Origin: Streptomyces noursei ATCC 11455
GTDB lineage: Bacteria > Actinomycetota > Actinomycetes > Streptomycetales > Streptomycetaceae
Assembly (NCBI RefSeq): GCF_001704275.1
Contig: NZ_CP011533.1
Location: 3,906,001-3,970,000 of the forward strand
Length of the DNA stretch: 64,000 nt
Direction: 5' to 3'
The position numbers and the translations under genes are program-made. The stretch's first letter is position 1. The number at the start of each line of letters is the position of its first letter. The notes beneath the pieces were generated by a model. That model saw only the letters and a list, made by a program, of their open reading frames with translations, did not search any database and had not been told where the DNA came from. Of this stretch, positions 47,674 through 57,367 are shown one piece after another.

Positions 47674-48811
47674 GGGGGACGAGCCGGTCGGGCGGGGGCC
47701 CATTCACGTCTCGCTGTACATGGGGCCGAAGTCGGCGCGGTTGGTCCCGCAGGAGGTGGTGGAGGCGCTGTTGTCCGCGCAGATCACCAGCACGGCCGGT
47801 GAACGGAGCGGGTTCCAGCTGGCGTTCGACCTGACGAAGAAGGGGGCGATCGTCGAGCGGTTGCTGCCGGAGGGGTTCTTCGACCCGAAGACGCGGGTCA
47901 TCGTCACCGTTGCCCTCAAAGGGACGCCGGTGGTGTTGCTGGACGGCGTGATCGTGCGCCAGGAGGTGGGGAGCAGCAACCATCCCGGGCAGAGCACGCT
48001 GACGGTGACGGGTGAGGACCTGACGCTGTTGATGGATCTGGAGGAGCGGACGGACCGCTATCCGAATCTGGCGCCCTCGCAGCGGGTCGAGCGGATTCTG
48101 TCCAAGTACGCCGATTACGGGATCGACGCGCGGATCATCAGGGAGCAGATTCCGCAACCGCCGCGGGAGCAGGTGCGGGTCGACTACCAGACGGGGACGG
48201 ATCTGCAGTACGTGAACGAGCTGGCGCGGGCCAACGGGTACACGTTCTATCTGGAGCCGGGTCCCGTGCCGGGGCGCTCGACGGCCTTCTGGGGGCCGGA
48301 GCAGCGGCTCGGGCAGCGGCAGCACGCCCTGAACGTGAACATGGACGCGAACTCGACCGTCGACCAGCTCACGTTCGCCTACGACGGGACGGCGCGGGAG
48401 GAGCCGCAGGCCCGGGTGCAGGATCCCGTGACGCGGCAGGCGCCGTTGTTGGCGCAGCCCGACATCAGCCCGCTGCGGCCGCCGTTGGGGCTGCGGGGCT
48501 CGCCGGCGCTCAAGCGCAGGACGCTGAGCGGGACGGCGAAGATGGACGAGGGGCTGGCGAAGGCGGAGGCGTTGGGGCGGGCCGCCACGAGTGCCGATGC
48601 CATCTCGGGGTCGGGGTCGTTGGATGTCACCCGGCATGGATATGTGCTCCGGCCGCGGGAGTTGGTGGGCGTGCGGGGCGCCGGGGTCACGTATGACGGC
48701 GACTACTACGTGAAGTCCGTGACGCACAATGTGCGGCTCGGTTCGTACCTGCAGAACTTCACGTTGTCCAGGGAGGGGCTGATCGCCCGCAGCGGCACCG
48801 TTCGGCCCTAG
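47666..48811 (+). CDS. Baseplate hub protein (phage late control gene D/VgrG N-terminal type)
   Basis: 381 residues. VSLYMGPKSARLVPQEVVEALLSAQITST near the start, the central NLAPSQRVERILSKYADYGI, and TGTDLQYVNELARANGYTFYLEPG, a hallmark of the gpD/VgrG hub fold. In many systems the hub and the OB-fold spike are one protein (VgrG, Pvc8); here they are separate genes, this one and the next. It forms the trimeric hub that connects tube to spike. The ATG overlaps the LysM gene. Confidence 0.9.
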   Translation: MAEGDEPVGRGPIHVSLYMGPKSARLVPQEVVEALLSAQITSTAGERSGFQLAFDLTKKGAIVERLLPEGFFDPKTRVIVTVALKGTPVVLLDGVIVRQEVGSSNHPGQSTLTVTGEDLTLLMDLEERTDRYPNLAPSQRVERILSKYADYGIDARIIREQIPQPPREQVRVDYQTGTDLQYVNELARANGYTFYLEPGPVPGRSTAFWGPEQRLGQRQHALNVNMDANSTVDQLTFAYDGTAREEPQARVQDPVTRQAPLLAQPDISPLRPPLGLRGSPALKRRTLSGTAKMDEGLAKAEALGRAATSADAISGSGSLDVTRHGYVLRPRELVGVRGAGVTYDGDYYVKSVTHNVRLGSYLQNFTLSREGLIARSGTVRP

Positions 48812-48869
48812 CCGCACCAGCATCCGTCACCGTCACCCGTCCATGGGGACGTAAGGAGAGAAGCCACGC

Positions 48870-49394
48870 ATGGCTGCTGCACCGAACAACCGCTTCCTCG
48901 GCAAATTCCGGGGCCGGGTGGCGGCGAACGACGACCCGATGGGAGTCGGGCGGTTGAAGGTCCAGGTCCCGGACGTGTTGGGCGATGAGGTGTCGACCTG
49001 GGCACTGCCGTGTTTCCCGTTCACCGGTGAGCAGGCCGGGCAGGTGGTGGTGCCGTCGGTCGGGGCCGGTGTGTGGGTGGAGTTCGAGCAGGGGGACCCC
49101 AGCTTCCCGGTGTGGGTGGGGTGTTGGTACGGGCGGCGGGAGGAGTTGCCGGAGGACGCGCGGCGGGATCCGGCGATCGCGCATCCGGTGGTGATCCAGA
49201 CGCCGGGGAAGCACAAGATCGTGATGTCCGACGTGCCGACCGAGGGGATCTTGCTGGAGGCGCCGAGCGGCGCGTATGTGCGGATCGACGCCACCGGGGT
49301 CCACATCAGCAACGGGCTCGGGGCGTCGGTCTCCCTGGTCGGGGAGCACGTCGACATGAACGACGGCCGGCTGACCGTGCAGAGGAAACGCTGA
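48870..49394 (+). CDS. Baseplate assembly protein gpV/VgrG spike (OB-fold)
   Basis: 174 residues. LGKFRGRVAANDDPMGVGRLKVQVPDVLG is the typical opening of the gpV/VgrG OB-fold, followed by ALPCFPFTGEQAGQVVVPSVGAGVWVEFEQGDPSFPVWVGCWYG and a short beta-helical tail (VHISNGLGASVSL). It should trimerise under the hub and bear the PAAR-like tip encoded next. Strong AAGGAG site (48853-48858) ahead of the ATG; a 58-base spacer separates it from the hub gene. Confidence 0.93.
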   Translation: MAAAPNNRFLGKFRGRVAANDDPMGVGRLKVQVPDVLGDEVSTWALPCFPFTGEQAGQVVVPSVGAGVWVEFEQGDPSFPVWVGCWYGRREELPEDARRDPAIAHPVVIQTPGKHKIVMSDVPTEGILLEAPSGAYVRIDATGVHISNGLGASVSLVGEHVDMNDGRLTVQRKR

Positions 49395-49417
49395 CGGGAA
49401 CGGGGGTGGCAGGGCAG

Positions 49418-49780
49418 ATGGCGAGCGGAAATCTTCTCCATGGCGGAATGGCCATGGGCTGTCCGCACGGCGGGCTGGTGGCGCAGGTCTCGGCCGGCGG
49501 CGCGGCGGTGCGGATCGACGGTGCGCCGGTGGCGACCGCCGCGGATCTCTTCACGGTGAGCGGGTGCGCGCATGTCGTGGCGGGGCGCCCGCAGCCCTGT
49601 ACGAGTGTGCGGTGGGCGCCGGACGGCGGTGGCCGGGACGTGTGCGTCGACGGTGTGCCGGTGCTGTTGGACTCCACGGCGGCGATGTGTTTCAGCGCCG
49701 GGCTGGTGCCGCAGGGGCCGCCGGTGGTGGTCGCCGTCCATCAGGTGAGCGGAGCGCGACAGGGGGTCTTCAGCCGATGA
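49418..49780 (+). CDS. PAAR-like spike tip protein
   Basis: 120 residues. Starts MASGNLLHGGMAMGCPHGG and has the repeated cone-forming strands of PAAR-like proteins, with cysteines and a histidine (GCPHGG; SGCAHVV; RPQPCTSV) positioned to bind metal. In Photorhabdus and Serratia particles the matching protein (10) sharpens the spike. It overlaps the gp25 gene by ATGA. Confidence 0.85.
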   Translation: MASGNLLHGGMAMGCPHGGLVAQVSAGGAAVRIDGAPVATAADLFTVSGCAHVVAGRPQPCTSVRWAPDGGGRDVCVDGVPVLLDSTAAMCFSAGLVPQGPPVVVAVHQVSGARQGVFSR

Positions 49781-50169
49781 GGGCGGCAGCAGGGCAGGTA
49801 CGGCGGACGGACATCGCCTTCCCGTATCGCGTCGACCGGCGGGGGCGGACCGCGCACGCCCGTTACGACGCGCATGTGCGGGATCTGATCGAGCAGTTGC
49901 TGTTCACCAGTCCCGGCGAGCGGGTGATGCGGCCCGACTTCGGATGCGGGCTGCTGGATCTGGTCTTCACGCCGAACAGTCCGGAACTGGCCTCGGCCAT
50001 CGAACTGTCCGTGCAGGCCGCGCTCCAGCGCTGGTTGGGCGAGCTGATCGAGGTGGAGTCGTTGGACGTGGTGAGCGAGGAGAACGTGGTGCGGGTGTCG
50101 CTGCGGTACGTGGTGCGCGCCACCGCCAGCCGCCGCGACGAGGTGTTCGAGGGGCGGGGGGCGGAATGA
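49777..50169 (+). CDS. Baseplate wedge protein GPW/gp25 family
   Basis: 130 residues. IAFPYRVDRRGRTAHARYDAHVRDLIEQLLFTSPGERVMRPDFGCGLLDLVF matches gp25/GPW, and the C-terminal strand IEVESLDVVSEENVVRVSLRYVVR completes the fold. gp25 forms the wedge that starts sheath polymerisation. ATGA overlaps with both the PAAR-like gene and the gpJ gene show strict coupling. Confidence 0.94.
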   Translation: MRAAAGQVRRTDIAFPYRVDRRGRTAHARYDAHVRDLIEQLLFTSPGERVMRPDFGCGLLDLVFTPNSPELASAIELSVQAALQRWLGELIEVESLDVVSEENVVRVSLRYVVRATASRRDEVFEGRGAE

Positions 50170-53100
50170 CGGTCGCGGACACGGACGGGTCCGGGCGCCG
50201 GGCGCTGATCCGGGAGGCGATGCGCAACGGTCTGGACGCGGTGGAGGTCGGCGAGGACGGGCGGACGCTCACCGTCACCTTCCTGGGGAAGGCGCCGCAC
50301 GGGCTGCGTCCGGAGAACGTCCGGATCGACGGCGGACGGCGGATCACCGGCATCGAGGCGCTGGAGATCGCCGTCGAGCGGGAGGAGGACCCCGAGCTCG
50401 ACGACCGGCTGGTGGTGGTGCTGGACCGGGCCGGTGACTTCTCGCCCTACCGGCTGTCGGTGGTGGAGACCGATCCGTACGGGCGGCCGGGCACCGAGCC
50501 GTTCCCCGGATTCGACCAGCGGTACTTCTCGGCGGAGTTCTCGTTCCGGCCGAACTGCCCGACCCCGTTCGACTGCGTGGAAGGCGACGGCGGCGACGGG
50601 GCGGGGCGGCCGCCGGACGCCTTCCGCCCGGCCGCCCCCGTCATCGACTACACCGCGCGGGACTACGACACCCTCCGGCAGGTCGTCCTGGACCGGCTGC
50701 GGCTGACGACCCCGGAGTGGGTGGAGCGGAATCCGGCCGACCTCGGGACGACGCTGGTCGAGCTGCTCGCCTACACCGCCGACCAGATCAGCTACCAGCA
50801 GGACGCGGTGGCCACCGAGGCGTATCTGGACACCGCGCGGCGCCGGGTGTCGGTCCGGCGCCATGTGCGGCTGATCGACTACCCGATGCACGACGGCTGC
50901 ACGGCGCGGGCGTTCGTGGCGCTGTCGGTGGTGGCGGAGCTGACGCTGCTGCCGGGGACCTTCCGGTTCGCGGCCGTGGACCACCGCACTCCCCCAGCTA
51001 CCGCCGGGAGGTACCCCCACGGGCCGCGGGACCGGCCGGAGCTCGGGGCGGTGCTCGACGACCGGGAGCTGGCGGTGCTGGCCGAGCGTGGGGCGCTGGA
51101 GGTGTTCGAGCCGGTGGTGCGGGACGCGCCGCTGCGGCTGCTGCCCCGGCACAACGCCATCGGGCTGTGGACGTGGGGCGGGGAGGTCTGCGGGCTGCCG
51201 AAGGGCGCCACCGCCGCCACCCTCACCGACGGCTGGGCCGACGAGGAGTGCGGGCAGCGGGAGTTGGCGTTGGCGCCGGGTGATCTGCTGCTCTTCGAGG
51301 AGGTCAAGGGGCCACGGACCGGGACGCCGGGCGACCAGGATCCGACGCACCGTCAGGTGGTGCGGCTGACGTCCGTCACCCCGGCCGTCGATCGGCTCGT
51401 CGGGCAGCCCGTCCTGGAGGTCGCCTGGGCCGCGGAGGACGCGCTGGCGTTCCCGCTGCGACTGACCACGCGGGGCGGCCGGGACTGTGTGCCGGTCGCG
51501 GACGTGAGCGTGGCGCGCGGGAACGTGGTGCTGGTGGACCACGGGCGGACGCTGGACGCGGACGGGGACGACGGGGACGTCCCGGAGACCGTCACCGTGC
51601 CGCCCGTGCCCGCAGTGCTGGCGTCCTGCGACCCGCCGGCGTTCGGCTGCTGGGACGGCGGACACGGCGGCAACGCGGTCGGGCAGCTGGTGAACGACCT
51701 GATCGACCGGGCGGAGGGAGGCCGGGAGCTGTCCCCCGACGACGTCCGGCGGCTGTTCACCGCCGTCGGCGAAGAGGCCGCCGAGCGGGCCGGGATCGGG
51801 CTGGAGTCGGCCGGGCTGCGCACCGTGGGGGCACCTCCCGGCGGTAGCCGGGGGAGGGTGGTACCGGGCACGGCGTACGCGCAGGCCGCGGCGTTGCGGA
51901 CGCTGCTGGCGCAGTCGGTGTACCCGGGGATCGTGCCGCGCTTCCGGCCGGTGCTGGGCCGGTCGCCGGTCGTCCAGGCGGTGCCGTTCCCGCAGCCGCG
52001 GTTCGTCGCGGCCGGGCAGGCGGAGCGGCTGGCGGCGATCCCGGATCGGGTGCGGGAGCGGCTGCTGGAGCTGTGGCGCAGCGCCCGCGACCACGACGGG
52101 CTGGACGAGGCCGAGATCGCCGAGCTGACCGTGCTGTTCGGACCGAAGCCGCTGGAGGTCCTGGAGCTGGCCCGGCACCCGGTGCGGGCGCTGCGGGACC
52201 TGCTGCACCGCAGTGCGCAGCTGCTGGACGGCAAGCTGCGGCGGCTGGCGGTGCTGGCGGCGCGGGCGCGGGCCGGGACGGTGCTGGACGGACGGACCGC
52301 GTGGGAGATCGCGCAGACCTGGGGGCCGGCGTACGCGGCCGGTCTGCATCCGGACGAGCCGGTGCTGCACGGCCCGGCCGCCGCCGTCCTCCAGGACCCT
52401 CGGGAGGCGCTGCCGGCGATCCGCCTCCGCGCGCTCCCGGACACCGGCGGGGGCGACGGCGAGGGCACCGGGGACGGGACCTGGGCGGCGGACACCGACT
52501 GGGTCCCCCGTCGCGATCTGCTGCGCAGCGGTCCGCGCGACCGGCACTTCGTCGGGGAGCTGGAGGACGACCGGCGGCTGGCGCTGCGGTTCGGAGACGG
52601 GCGCTACGGGGCCCGCCCGGCGCCCGGCGGCCGGTTCGCCGTCCACTACCGGATCGGCGGCGGCACGGCCGGCAACGTCGGCGCGGAGGCGATCGGCCAT
52701 CTGGTGCTGCGGCGCGACCCGGAGGAGTCCGAGGCCGCCGGGCCCCTCCCGGTGGCCGGGGTCCGCAACCCGCTGCCCGCGGTGGGCGGGACCGAGCCCG
52801 AACCGGTCGATCAGGTACGGCAGTTGGCACCGTTGGACCTGAAGCGGGCCCGGCTGCGGGCGGTCACCGCGGAGGACTACGCGGCGCTGGCCGGCGGGCT
52901 GTCGGGCGTGCAGCGGGCGGCGGCGGAGATCCGGTGGACCGGCAGCGTCCAGGAGGCGCACGTCGCCGTCGACGCGTACGGGACCGAGGACCCCTCACCG
53001 GCCCTGCTGGACGCCGTCGGCTACGCGCTGGAGGGCTACCGCAGGATCGGGCACGACCTGGTGGTGCGGCCGGCGCGGTGGGTACCGCTGGACGTGGCGC

Positions 53101-53447
53101 TGGAGGTCTGTGCCGCACCGGGGCATCAACACGGGCAGATCCTGGCCGAGTTGTACCGGGTGCTGGGCCGCGGGGCGCGCTCCGGCGGGCGGCTGGGCTT
53201 CTTCCATCCGGACGCGCTGACGTTCGGGGAGCCGGTCCGACTGAGCCGGCTGGTCGCGGTGGCCGCGGCGGTGCCGGGCGTGCGGAGCGTGGCGGTGACC
53301 CGGTTGCGCCGGATGTTCCATGAGGACCAAGGGGAACGGGAGGCGGGGGTGTTGCGGCTGGGGCCGCTGGAGATCGCCCGCTGCGACAACGACCCGGACC
53401 GGCCCGAGAACGGCCGGCTGGCCATCGAGCTCGGGGGTGGGCGATGA
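50166..53447 (+). CDS. Baseplate J/gp6-like wedge protein (Pvc11-type)
   Basis: 1093 residues. The N-terminal 180 residues are a strand-rich domain, and YTARDYDTLRQVVLDRLRLTTPEWVERNPADLGTTLVELLAYTADQISYQQD is the typical start of the baseplate J core. The C-terminus (about 930-1060) carries the second J-like domain ending GVRSVAVTRLRRM. It forms the ring around the hub with the Pvc12-type protein. Two copies of the 32-nt element (codons about 275-285 and 553-565) are inserted in frame in opposite directions, adding Pro/Gly/Arg-rich loops. ATGA overlaps at both ends. Confidence 0.9.
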   Translation: MTVADTDGSGRRALIREAMRNGLDAVEVGEDGRTLTVTFLGKAPHGLRPENVRIDGGRRITGIEALEIAVEREEDPELDDRLVVVLDRAGDFSPYRLSVVETDPYGRPGTEPFPGFDQRYFSAEFSFRPNCPTPFDCVEGDGGDGAGRPPDAFRPAAPVIDYTARDYDTLRQVVLDRLRLTTPEWVERNPADLGTTLVELLAYTADQISYQQDAVATEAYLDTARRRVSVRRHVRLIDYPMHDGCTARAFVALSVVAELTLLPGTFRFAAVDHRTPPATAGRYPHGPRDRPELGAVLDDRELAVLAERGALEVFEPVVRDAPLRLLPRHNAIGLWTWGGEVCGLPKGATAATLTDGWADEECGQRELALAPGDLLLFEEVKGPRTGTPGDQDPTHRQVVRLTSVTPAVDRLVGQPVLEVAWAAEDALAFPLRLTTRGGRDCVPVADVSVARGNVVLVDHGRTLDADGDDGDVPETVTVPPVPAVLASCDPPAFGCWDGGHGGNAVGQLVNDLIDRAEGGRELSPDDVRRLFTAVGEEAAERAGIGLESAGLRTVGAPPGGSRGRVVPGTAYAQAAALRTLLAQSVYPGIVPRFRPVLGRSPVVQAVPFPQPRFVAAGQAERLAAIPDRVRERLLELWRSARDHDGLDEAEIAELTVLFGPKPLEVLELARHPVRALRDLLHRSAQLLDGKLRRLAVLAARARAGTVLDGRTAWEIAQTWGPAYAAGLHPDEPVLHGPAAAVLQDPREALPAIRLRALPDTGGGDGEGTGDGTWAADTDWVPRRDLLRSGPRDRHFVGELEDDRRLALRFGDGRYGARPAPGGRFAVHYRIGGGTAGNVGAEAIGHLVLRRDPEESEAAGPLPVAGVRNPLPAVGGTEPEPVDQVRQLAPLDLKRARLRAVTAEDYAALAGGLSGVQRAAAEIRWTGSVQEAHVAVDAYGTEDPSPALLDAVGYALEGYRRIGHDLVVRPARWVPLDVALEVCAAPGHQHGQILAELYRVLGRGARSGGRLGFFHPDALTFGEPVRLSRLVAVAAAVPGVRSVAVTRLRRMFHEDQGEREAGVLRLGPLEIARCDNDPDRPENGRLAIELGGGR
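50989..51020 (+). repeat. 32-nt dispersed palindromic element, copy C (inside baseplate gene)
   Basis: Starts CTCCCCCAGC, ends GTACCCCCAC. Encodes part of TPPATAGRYPHG in the baseplate protein. Matches copy D reversed at 30 of 32 positions. Confidence 0.75.
51825..51856 (-). repeat. 32-nt dispersed palindromic element, copy D (inside baseplate gene, inverted)
   Basis: Read on the minus strand it starts CTCCCCCGGC and ends GTGCCCCCAC. On the plus strand it encodes VGAPPGGSRGR. It is inverted with respect to copy C 836 bases upstream, so the mRNA could pair over that distance. Confidence 0.75.
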
Positions 53448-56400
53448 CGGAGCACGAGACGACGGGCTGCGGATGCGGCTGCGGCGGGGCGGACGCGGGC
53501 GGCGGCGGGCACGACGAGCGCCGCGCCGATCCCGTGCTGTACAACCCGCCGGGCCGCGCCGCGCTGAACTACCGGGTCGGGGACCACGGTTCGTTCCTGG
53601 CCGCGATGGTGGACCGGCTGGCCTCGCCGGCCTATCCGGCGCTGCGCGGGCTGACCGTCCGCACCACCGACGACCCGTCCATCGGGCTGCTGGACTCCTG
53701 GGCCGTGCTGGGCGACCTGCTGACGTTCCACAGCGAGCGGATCGCCGACGAGGGGTATCTGCGGACCGCCGACGAGCACCGGTCGCTGGCGCTGCTGGGC
53801 CGGCTGGTCGGGCACCGGCCGCGGCCGGGCGTCGCCGCCGACACCTTTCTCGCCTACACCCTGGACCGCGATCCGCGGGCCGGTGACCTGCCGGTGGTGA
53901 TCCCGCGCGGGGCGCGCAGCCACAGCGTGCCGGCCGGGTCGGACGAGGAGTCGCAGACCTTCGAGACCGACGAGGACCTGACGGCGCGCTGGGCGTGGAA
54001 CACGTTGGCGGTGCGGCAGCGGCGGCCCGCGCTGCTCACCGCGGACGACCTGATGACCCGGCCGGAGCTGCTGGTCGCGGGGACGTCCACGGGGCTGACC
54101 GTCGGCGACCGGCTGCTGTTCGACTTCGGGGCGCAGCGGGTGCTGCTGCCGGTGGCGTCGGTGCGGCCGGACCGCACGGAGGACGTGACCGGGCTGGGGC
54201 TGCCCAAGGCGGCGCCGGCCTCGCTGCCGGAGCTGATCACCGAGCTGCGGGCGTGGATCACCGAACCCCCTCTGTCCGTGGACCCCGACGACCCGGACTA
54301 TCCGCCGCCGGCCACCCCGCAGGCCCCCAACCCGCGCCCGGTCAGCAGGTTCGTCGCCGATTTCGACGCGCAGGTGCTGGTGCCGCTGCGGAAGGACCTG
54401 GACGGGATCGCCGACCCGGACGCGTTCGTCGCGCGGCTGGCCGGGCCGCACGAGCGGCTGGCGGAGGCACAGGCGGTGGCGGCCGGCTATCCGGAGGTCG
54501 TCGCGTGGTTCGAGGAGCTCCAGGCGGTGGTGGGCGAACTGGCGCGGCGGGCCGGCCAGTTGGCCGGGGAGCCGGCGCAGCCGCAGCCGCCGGGGACGAC
54601 GGCCCCCGCCGCGGGACCCGACCCGGTCGCGGCCGACGCCGCCCCCTCGTTGCCCACCGCGCTCGCCGCCCTCGCCACCGTGCTGCCGGCGCTGCGGACC
54701 CGGGTCGTCCGCCCGCCGTCCGCCGCCCGGGAGGCCGCCGGCGACCCCCGGCGGGCGTTCGGCGCCGGCGCGGACCTGGGCGCGCGGCTGCTGTCCGCGC
54801 TGGACCCGCGGATCGGCGACGGCCTCTACCCGGCGTGGCGGCGGGCCACCGTGCCGGCCGCCGCCCCGACCACCGCCACCGGCCGCCTCGCGCGGGCCGC
54901 GGAGAAGCCCCTGCTGCGCGCCCTCCTGGCCATGCGGGTCACCGCCACCCCGTTCGGGGCGACGGCGCCGCTGAAGTCCGTGCAGGACGACCGGGGCCGG
55001 GTCATCAGGACCGCGGACTGGCCGCTGACCGGCGCCGCGCTGACCACCATGCGGGTGGTGTTCGACACCGCGGGGAAGGTCCCGGTGCGGGCCGAGTTCC
55101 AGCACGCCGAGACCGGCAGTTCGGATCAGCGGGCGGAGAACCTGCCCGCCTCCGAGGTCGGCTTCGCGCTCGGTCCGGGCCGGGTCGAGCTGCACAGCCG
55201 TACCGGCCAGGACCACGATCTGAGCTGGCTGGGCCGCCGCCCGGTGGACTCGCAGGAGCCGGGGGTCACCGCCCGGCTGCTGTCCGGGCTGCCGGAGCGC
55301 ACGCTGTTCGTCTCCCGTCCGGCAGAGGACGGGAGGATCCACGTCTCGGTGGACAACGGGTCCTCGCAGTCCTGGCAGCTGGCCCCCGGCGAGCACCGGC
55401 AGGTCACGCAGGACGGGTACGAGGTGCGGGTGCGGGTGGCGGCCGGCGGGGAGCCGCCGGGCGTGGAGATCGGGATCTCGACGGTCCCCGAGCCCGCCGA
55501 CCGGCACGCACTGGCGCTGGACGCGGTGTACGACGGGATCACGGTCGGCAGCTGGGTGGCGATCGAGCGGCCCCGCAAGGGCGCGGACGGCCCGGACGGC
55601 ATCCCGGGCGACAAGAAGCTGGCGTTCGTCACCACCCGGGTCACCGCGGTGCGCACCACGACGCACACCCAGTACGGGATCACCGGCCGGGGCACGGTCC
55701 TCACGCTGGCCGACCCGTGGTTGGACGAGCACGACGTCACCCTGGACGCGATCCGGGACACCACCGTGCACGCCGCGGGCCAGGACCTCCAGCAGGCCGA
55801 CGACCCGGTGGGCGAGGACGTCCACGGCGACCGGCTGGAACTCGCCGAGCTGTACGACGGGTTGCGCCCCGGCCGCACTCTGATCGTCTCCGGCGAGCGG
55901 ACCGACATCCCCGGCGTGACCGGGGTGCAAGGCACCGAACCGGCGGTGATCGCGGGCGTGGAACAGACCCTGGATCCGGCGCTGCCCGGGGACCGGGTGC
56001 ACACCACGCTGACCCTGACCCGCGATCTGACGCACCGCTACCGGCGGGAGTCGGTCCGGGTGCAGGGCAACGTCGTCCCGGCCTCGCACGGCGAGAGCCG
56101 CGACGAGGCGATCGGCAGCGGCGACGCGGCGCGCGCCAACCAGACCTTCACGCTCTGGCAGTCGCCGCTGACCTGGTTGCCGTCCGACAACCCGTTGGGG
56201 GCCGTCCCGCAGCTGGAGATCCGGGTGGACGGACTGCGCTGGCACCCGGTGGACAGCCTGGCCGGCCGCGGCCCCGACGAGCGGGCGTACGTCACCGGGA
56301 CCACCGGTGGGGACACCTCCCGTCCGGGGGGAACCGGGAGCGGGGGCAGCCGGACGACGGTGACCTTCGGCGACGGGGTGCACGGCGCCCGGCTGCCGAC

Positions 56401-57367
56401 CGGCCACGACAACGTGCGGGCGCGCTACCGCTTCGGCACCGGCCGGGCCGCCAATGTCGCGGCGGACCGGATCACCCAGGCGGTCACCCGCCCGCTGGGC
56501 GTCACCGCCGTCACCAATCCGCAGCCGGCCACCGGCGGCGCGGACGCGGACGGCCCGGCGCTGACCCGGCGCACCATCCCGCTGGCGGTCTCCGCCCTGG
56601 ACCGGCTGGTGTCCCTGGCGGACCACGAGGACTTCGCGCGCTCCCGGGCGGGCATCGGCCGGGCCGCGGCCCGCGAGGTGTTCGACGGCCGGCGGCAGGT
56701 GCTGCACGTGACGGTGGCCGGCGTGGACGACATCCCGATCGCTCCCGACGCGGAGGTACTGCGGGCGCTGCGCGCGTCGCTGGCGGAGTACGGCGACGGC
56801 CACCTGCCGGTGCGGGTGGACGTCCACGAACCGGTGCTGCTGCTGTGCGCGGCGAAGATCAAGGTCGCGCCGGACCATGCCTGGTCGCTGGTCGAGCCGC
56901 GGGTCCGGCAGGCACTGCTGGCCCGCCTCGGCTACGACGGGCGGGAGCTCGGCCAGCCGGCGCAGCTGTCGGAGGTGCTGGCCGCCGCCCAGGCGGTGCC
57001 CGGCGTGGACCGGGTGGACGTGGACGCCTTCACCGGCGTCCCGGCGTCCGTCACCCCGGACGAACTGGCCGCACTGACCGGCGAGTTGGCCGGTCCCCCT
57101 GCCGCCTCGGTGGCGTCCCGGCTCGCCCGCTTCGACGAGCGGATCCACGAGGTCACCGCGGACGGCGGCCAGACCCTGACCTCCGTCGCCGCCCACTACG
57201 GCATCCCGCTGGCGGAACTCCTGCGCCTCAACCCCGACCTCACCGACACCCGCCCGCTGCCCAAGGGCCGCGCGGTCTGTGTCTTCCGCGGCATCCGGCC
57301 GGCCCAACTCGCGCTGTTCTCGCCGCGGGTCGCGGACACGCTGATCCTGATGGAGGAGATCCGATGA
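53444..57367 (+). CDS. Large baseplate assembly protein (Pvc12-type) with C-terminal LysM
   Basis: 1307 residues. The N-terminus has a Cys-Gly run (C9, C11, C13) and then LYNPPGRAALNYRVGDHGSFLAAMVDRLAS, the usual opening of Pvc12-like proteins; RTTDDPSIGLLDSWAVLGDLLTFHSERIADEGYLRTA follows. The middle (about 300-420) is an Ala/Pro-rich insertion. Near the end (about 1234-1282) is a LysM-like module (GQTLTSVAAHYGIPLAELLRLNPDLTD), which could grip peptidoglycan or be a tube-docking element. It forms the outer baseplate ring with the 50166 product. ATGA overlaps with both neighbours. Confidence 0.9.
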   Translation: MTEHETTGCGCGCGGADAGGGGHDERRADPVLYNPPGRAALNYRVGDHGSFLAAMVDRLASPAYPALRGLTVRTTDDPSIGLLDSWAVLGDLLTFHSERIADEGYLRTADEHRSLALLGRLVGHRPRPGVAADTFLAYTLDRDPRAGDLPVVIPRGARSHSVPAGSDEESQTFETDEDLTARWAWNTLAVRQRRPALLTADDLMTRPELLVAGTSTGLTVGDRLLFDFGAQRVLLPVASVRPDRTEDVTGLGLPKAAPASLPELITELRAWITEPPLSVDPDDPDYPPPATPQAPNPRPVSRFVADFDAQVLVPLRKDLDGIADPDAFVARLAGPHERLAEAQAVAAGYPEVVAWFEELQAVVGELARRAGQLAGEPAQPQPPGTTAPAAGPDPVAADAAPSLPTALAALATVLPALRTRVVRPPSAAREAAGDPRRAFGAGADLGARLLSALDPRIGDGLYPAWRRATVPAAAPTTATGRLARAAEKPLLRALLAMRVTATPFGATAPLKSVQDDRGRVIRTADWPLTGAALTTMRVVFDTAGKVPVRAEFQHAETGSSDQRAENLPASEVGFALGPGRVELHSRTGQDHDLSWLGRRPVDSQEPGVTARLLSGLPERTLFVSRPAEDGRIHVSVDNGSSQSWQLAPGEHRQVTQDGYEVRVRVAAGGEPPGVEIGISTVPEPADRHALALDAVYDGITVGSWVAIERPRKGADGPDGIPGDKKLAFVTTRVTAVRTTTHTQYGITGRGTVLTLADPWLDEHDVTLDAIRDTTVHAAGQDLQQADDPVGEDVHGDRLELAELYDGLRPGRTLIVSGERTDIPGVTGVQGTEPAVIAGVEQTLDPALPGDRVHTTLTLTRDLTHRYRRESVRVQGNVVPASHGESRDEAIGSGDAARANQTFTLWQSPLTWLPSDNPLGAVPQLEIRVDGLRWHPVDSLAGRGPDERAYVTGTTGGDTSRPGGTGSGGSRTTVTFGDGVHGARLPTGHDNVRARYRFGTGRAANVAADRITQAVTRPLGVTAVTNPQPATGGADADGPALTRRTIPLAVSALDRLVSLADHEDFARSRAGIGRAAAREVFDGRRQVLHVTVAGVDDIPIAPDAEVLRALRASLAEYGDGHLPVRVDVHEPVLLLCAAKIKVAPDHAWSLVEPRVRQALLARLGYDGRELGQPAQLSEVLAAAQAVPGVDRVDVDAFTGVPASVTPDELAALTGELAGPPAASVASRLARFDERIHEVTADGGQTLTSVAAHYGIPLAELLRLNPDLTDTRPLPKGRAVCVFRGIRPAQLALFSPRVADTLILMEEIR

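Noticed and set aside
56318..56352. Possible fifth copy of the 32-nt element
   Set aside because: Only the CACCTCCCG portion matches; the rest diverges, so it is not counted.
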